NCBI GenBank assembly: GCA_964479405.1
Contig: CAYZMA010000026.1
Location: forward strand, 1-14,737
Direction of reading: 5' to 3'
DNA length: 14,737 bases
From: JAMCZU01 sp964479405
Lineage (GTDB): Bacteria; Patescibacteriota; UBA1384; UBA12157; JAENIV01
Positions 12,483 through 14,737 of the stretch are shown here, piece after piece. Below the pieces are notes generated by a model that was not told the origin of the DNA, made no database searches, and saw nothing but the letters and a program-made list of their open reading frames with translations. Made by a program: the position numbers and the translations under genes. Positions within the stretch are counted from its first letter, which is position 1, and the number at the start of each line of letters is the position of its first letter.

Positions 12483-12995
12483 ATGGCTATTTTTTTTATT
12501 ATTGCCGCCGTAGTTTTGCGACTTGTGCCTCACCTGCCGAACTTTGCCCCGATTGCCGCTTTAGGTCTTTTCGGCGGTGTTTATTTAAATAAAAAATACG
12601 CTTTAGCTGTGCCTCTGGTGGCGATGTTTTTTTCCGATTATTTTTTAGGCTTTGCTGAATTTTGGGTGACTTTTTCTATTTATTCAAGTTTCTTGCTAAT
12701 TGGTTTGATTGGCTTGAAACTTAGAAATCATAAAAAATTACCTTATATTTTTGGCGCCACTTTGGCTGGTTCAATTATCTTTTTTGTTTTAACCAACTTT
12801 GCTGTTTGGGTGGCGACACCGTGGTATCCAAAAACTTTACAAGGCATAATTTCGTGCTACACTTTGGCGATTCCATTTTTTAGAAATACTATTTTAGGCG
12901 ATCTTTTTTATGTCGGCTCGATTTTTGGACTTTATGAATTTGCCCTCTTTGTTACACGAAAAAAAGCGACTATAATAAAAACAGTTAGAATTTAA
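12483..12995 (+). CDS. DUF6580-family putative membrane transport protein
   Basis: A 170-aa polytopic membrane protein with about five hydrophobic segments. It carries the family signatures I recall for DUF6580: RLVPHLPNFAPIAALGLFGG near the N terminus, the SDYFLGF turn, TNFAVWVATPWYP and the CYTLAIPFFRNTILGDLFY end. The family is described as putative transport proteins and has the size and layout of ECF-type S components (substrate-binding membrane subunits), but the substrate is not known. ATG 12483 has AAGGAG nearby. It lies 19 nt after the DUF4430 gene, which suggests that the exported DUF4430 proteins deliver a ligand to it. No ATPase or ECF T component is in the window; such subunits could be shared and encoded elsewhere. 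Confidence 0.8.
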   Translation: MAIFFIIAAVVLRLVPHLPNFAPIAALGLFGGVYLNKKYALAVPLVAMFFSDYFLGFAEFWVTFSIYSSFLLIGLIGLKLRNHKKLPYIFGATLAGSIIFFVLTNFAVWVATPWYPKTLQGIISCYTLAIPFFRNTILGDLFYVGSIFGLYEFALFVTRKKATIIKTVRI

Positions 12996-13018
12996 GGAAA
13001 TTTATTTTAAATTTGTGA

Positions 13019-13024
13019 TATAAT
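13019..13024 (+). promoter_or_regulatory. -10 box before the DUF5678-like/retropepsin pair
   Basis: TATAAT inside TTTGTGATATAATA, similar to the motif at 7971-7985. No good -35 is seen. A leader of about 40 nt follows, with GAGGA at 13064-13068 before ATG 13073. Confidence 0.5.
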
Positions 13025-13072
13025 AAAATCATAGTCAGCAAAAATTGGCGTGGAATTTTCCTAGAGGAAAAT

Positions 13073-13273
13073 ATGAAAGTCATAGATCAAACAAAAATTT
13101 ATCAAAATTATAAAGGGCAATGGGTAGTTTTGAATTCTTGTGGCACAAAAGTGCTTTCAGCTGATGCAGATTTAAAGAAAGCTATTTTGAAATATCAAAA
13201 GAAATTTGGCATGAAAGAAATACCGCTTACTTTTAAAGTTCCAACTAAAATAATGTCATATATAGGTTGTTAG
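13073..13273 (+). CDS. DUF5678-like small protein
   Basis: A 66-aa soluble protein. The central pattern YKGQWVVLNSCGTKVLSADADLKKAILKYQKK matches the DUF5678 type (Y-x-G-K-W-V-A-L then 'vlasg' then an alpha helix), a small beta-hairpin-helix domain of unknown role common in archaea and candidate phyla. The tail FKVPTKIMSYIGC ends at a TAG one base before the next ATG, so the two are translated together. In my recollection this kind of gene is often placed directly before a retropepsin-like gene, as here. A partner or substrate relation with the protease is possible but not shown. Confidence 0.65.
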   Translation: MKVIDQTKIYQNYKGQWVVLNSCGTKVLSADADLKKAILKYQKKFGMKEIPLTFKVPTKIMSYIGC

Positions 13274-13274
13274 G

Positions 13275-13673
13275 ATGAAATTTCCTTATAGAAAATATGA
13301 AATTTTTTATAAACCGGTTGTGCCGGTTATTTTTAAACTTGAAAACAAATCTTTTCCATATCAAGCGCTTATTGATACAGGAGCAGATATTTGTATAGTT
13401 CATGCCGAGATTGCTGAACAACTTGGGATTAGTCTTAAAAGTGGTGAAAAATTTCCGTTTGGTGGGATTTGTGGAAATGGTATGGGCTATATTCATCAGG
13501 TAGATTTAGAAATTGGCGGTCATACTATTCAAAGTATTCCAGTAGTTTTTAGTAGTGATATAAGTCCATATGGTTTTGGAATATTAGGTCATGAAGGTTT
13601 ATTTAGCAAATTAAGACTAGTATTTGAATTTGGTAAAAAACAATTTGAAATAACACCTAAAGATTATAATTAA
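13275..13673 (+). CDS. Retropepsin-like aspartic protease
   Basis: A 132-aa single-domain aspartic protease of the retropepsin clan, expected to act as a homodimer. The active-site motif is ALIDTGADICIV (Asp34-Thr-Gly), followed by the helix AEIAEQLGI. A glycine-rich flap-like segment FGGICGNGMGY lies at about residues 61-71. The second conserved hydrophobic-hydrophobic-Gly element is FGILGHEG (residues about 97-104). The end FEFGKKQFEI is the usual closing strand. There is no signal peptide or membrane anchor, so it is cytosolic. It starts one base after the DUF5678-like gene. Substrates are unknown. Confidence 0.85.
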   Translation: MKFPYRKYEIFYKPVVPVIFKLENKSFPYQALIDTGADICIVHAEIAEQLGISLKSGEKFPFGGICGNGMGYIHQVDLEIGGHTIQSIPVVFSSDISPYGFGILGHEGLFSKLRLVFEFGKKQFEITPKDYN

Positions 13674-13707
13674 GTTAAACTAAAAATAGTTTTTATTGTA
13701 GGAGAGT

Positions 13708-14538
13708 ATGCCTGAAGAAAAAGAGCCAGTCAAAAATACAAAAGAAGTAAAGCCAAAAAAGAATAAACTTTGGTGGTTTTTAGGGGGCGGGTGTTGTCTA
13801 ATACTATTAATATTATTTGTCCTTTCCGGACTCCTTCCTTTTCTTTCATTATTTCATTCATCCGCCGATACCAAAATTCCTACGCCCAATTTAAGCAGTA
13901 GCGCCACATCCAAAACCGCTTTACCGACAGCCAAGACAACCCAAAGTCAAAATTATCCCGTGGCTTCTCAATGCGAACATCTTGAATTAGTGGATTCTAT
14001 TCCGGTTACTATTGATACTAATAATCCCGGATTAAAACAAAATGTCAAAACTCACTATTATCAAGTTTATGGCTACACGCCTTATGAGGTAAGAAACCAG
14101 TTAAACGAATGCGGGGCTAAAAGTGGCGGGGAAGCTTATGATGCCTATACTTCCTACTATATGAATTGGGCGTATAATTACAAACCGGTTGCCGGTAGTT
14201 GTAATATTAAAGATGTTACAGTTGGTGTTCAAGTGGATTTCTTTTATCCTAAATGGGAAGACCCGGGCAATGCCGAAGCGGGGCTGGCGGAAAATTGGCA
14301 AAGATATATGACTAATTTAATTATTCATGAAGAAGGTCATAAAGATTTGGCAATTTCCGGAGCGCAAGCGATTTTGGATGCTCTTTTATCACTGCCAAAC
14401 GCGGCTTCTTGTGGTGAGGATGTTCAAAGTTTAGTCAGTAGTACGGGCGATGAAATTTTTGCTGACTATAATGCTCGTCAAAAAGCTTATGATACAGAAA
14501 CAAATCACGGTGAAACTCAGGGGGCATATTTTCCATAA
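13708..14538 (+). CDS. Membrane-anchored DUF922 zinc protease
   Basis: Predicted extracytoplasmic metalloprotease of 276 aa. ATG 13708 has AGGAGAG close upstream. Residues 1-20 are Lys/Glu-rich and cytoplasmic, 21-50 are a membrane anchor, 51-85 a Ser/Thr/Ala linker. The DUF922 domain (about 88-275) includes YYQVYGYTPYEVRNQL (117-132), YDAYTSYYMNW (144-154), the zinc motif HEEGH (207-211) in NLIIHEEGHKDLA, and the conserved YDTETNHGETQGAYFP end. DUF922 proteins are annotated as secreted Zn-dependent proteases; the substrate is not known. Several cysteines (89, 135, 165, 235) may form disulfides. It stands between the protease pair and the tRNA region; the two neighbouring proteases are probably unrelated, as one is cytosolic. 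Confidence 0.85.
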   Translation: MPEEKEPVKNTKEVKPKKNKLWWFLGGGCCLILLILFVLSGLLPFLSLFHSSADTKIPTPNLSSSATSKTALPTAKTTQSQNYPVASQCEHLELVDSIPVTIDTNNPGLKQNVKTHYYQVYGYTPYEVRNQLNECGAKSGGEAYDAYTSYYMNWAYNYKPVAGSCNIKDVTVGVQVDFFYPKWEDPGNAEAGLAENWQRYMTNLIIHEEGHKDLAISGAQAILDALLSLPNAASCGEDVQSLVSSTGDEIFADYNARQKAYDTETNHGETQGAYFP

Positions 14539-14557
14539 AGAAGATGGAATAAATTAT

Positions 14558-14621
14558 GGCGCCATCGTCTAGCGGTTATAATTTCGTCAGAAATTTCCGC
14601 GGCCGAAGGCCTATGACGCCA
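14558..14621 (+). pseudogene. tRNA-Glu-like 5' half, degenerate or chimeric
   Basis: 14558-14578 reads like the 5' end of a tRNA-Glu (GGCGCCA acceptor arm, then TCGTCTAGCGGTTA). The rest is not a tRNA: there is no anticodon arm or GGTTCGAATCC T arm. Instead there are two hairpins (AATTTC-GTCA-GAAATT and GGCC-GAA-GGCC), then TGACGCC (14614-14620), which pairs with the acceptor strand at six of seven positions. A broken duplicate of the neighbouring tRNA-Glu is the simplest reading; a structured RNA is the alternative. Confidence 0.4.
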
Positions 14622-14643
14622 GAATTCCTTTGTCAGCTATCAT

Positions 14644-14720
14644 GGCGTGTTCGTCTAGTGGCCCAGGACATCGCCTTCTCAGGGCGAAGATCACGGGTTC
14701 GAATCCCGTACACGCTACCA
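14644..14720 (+). tRNA. tRNA-Glu (anticodon CTC)
   Basis: Cloverleaf: acceptor GGCGTGT/ACACGCT (first pair G-U), D stem GTCT/GGAC, anticodon stem TCGCC/GGCGA with loop TTCTCAG, anticodon CTC at 14678-14680, variable loop AGATC, T arm ACGGG-TTCGAAT-CCCGT, A73 and an encoded CCA (14718-14720). It reads GAG. Unlike the tRNA-Gln at 7889, the CCA end is in the gene. Confidence 0.95.
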
Positions 14721-14737
14721 ATTTAAAAAATAGCAAA

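Noticed and set aside
14558..14621. Functional tRNA-Glu
   Set aside because: There is no anticodon loop and no T arm, so it cannot fold as a tRNA despite the matching ends.

Overview
The window is an AT-rich stretch of a small-genome bacterium, most probably a member of the Candidate Phyla Radiation (Patescibacteria). The pointers are gene style rather than a marker gene: short proteins, many membrane-anchored extracellular proteins with Ser/Pro/Thr linkers, DUF4430 and DUF6580 families, a lysine/glutamate-tailed ribosomal protein L19, and promoters sitting almost on top of start codons. No rRNA is present, so the lineage is inferred. The standard code is used. All 21 main genes end in TAA or TAG and none in TGA.

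Layout. (1) 63-1077: a two-gene unit with an elaborate leader (consensus promoter, hairpin, 11-nt Shine-Dalgarno, possible 12-codon leader ORF), an unknown 77-aa protein and a protein resembling a free-standing N-terminal domain of cyanophycin synthetase, closed by a strong terminator. (2) 1085-3459: housekeeping genes rplS, yraN and gltX. (3) 3480-5854: a region marked by three identical 18-bp REP-like repeats. Two flank a Y1/HUH (RAYT-like) transposase as inverted repeats; the third lies beyond an unrecognised 456-aa gene, so that gene is also bracketed by inverted copies. (4) 5910-7959: a family-4 glycosyltransferase overlapping a PIG-L/LmbE deacetylase, followed by tRNA-Gln(CTG). (5) 7972-9498: two small membrane proteins and an anchored protein with one Ig-like domain. 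(6) 9756-10750: a Panacea-domain (DUF4065) antitoxin-like gene overlapping a probable toxin gene. (7) 10800-11198, minus strand: a cupin. (8) 11286-12995: a DUF4430 lipoprotein, a terminator or attenuator, an anchored DUF4430 protein and a DUF6580 putative transporter, together a plausible capture-and-uptake system. (9) 13019-13673: a DUF5678-like small protein directly followed by a retropepsin-like protease. (10) 13708-14538: an anchored DUF922 zinc protease. (11) 14558-14720: a degenerate tRNA-Glu-like 5' half and an intact tRNA-Glu(CTC).

How parts may work together (inference): gltX and the two tRNAs belong to Glu/Gln decoding but are not adjacent. The glycosyltransferase and deacetylase would act in sequence on an N-acetylated sugar. 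The DUF4430/DUF6580 set would bind a small molecule outside the cell and pass it to a membrane protein. The Panacea pair, the repeat-bracketed gene with its transposase, and the cyanophycin-synthetase-like domain are the accessory parts most worth testing.
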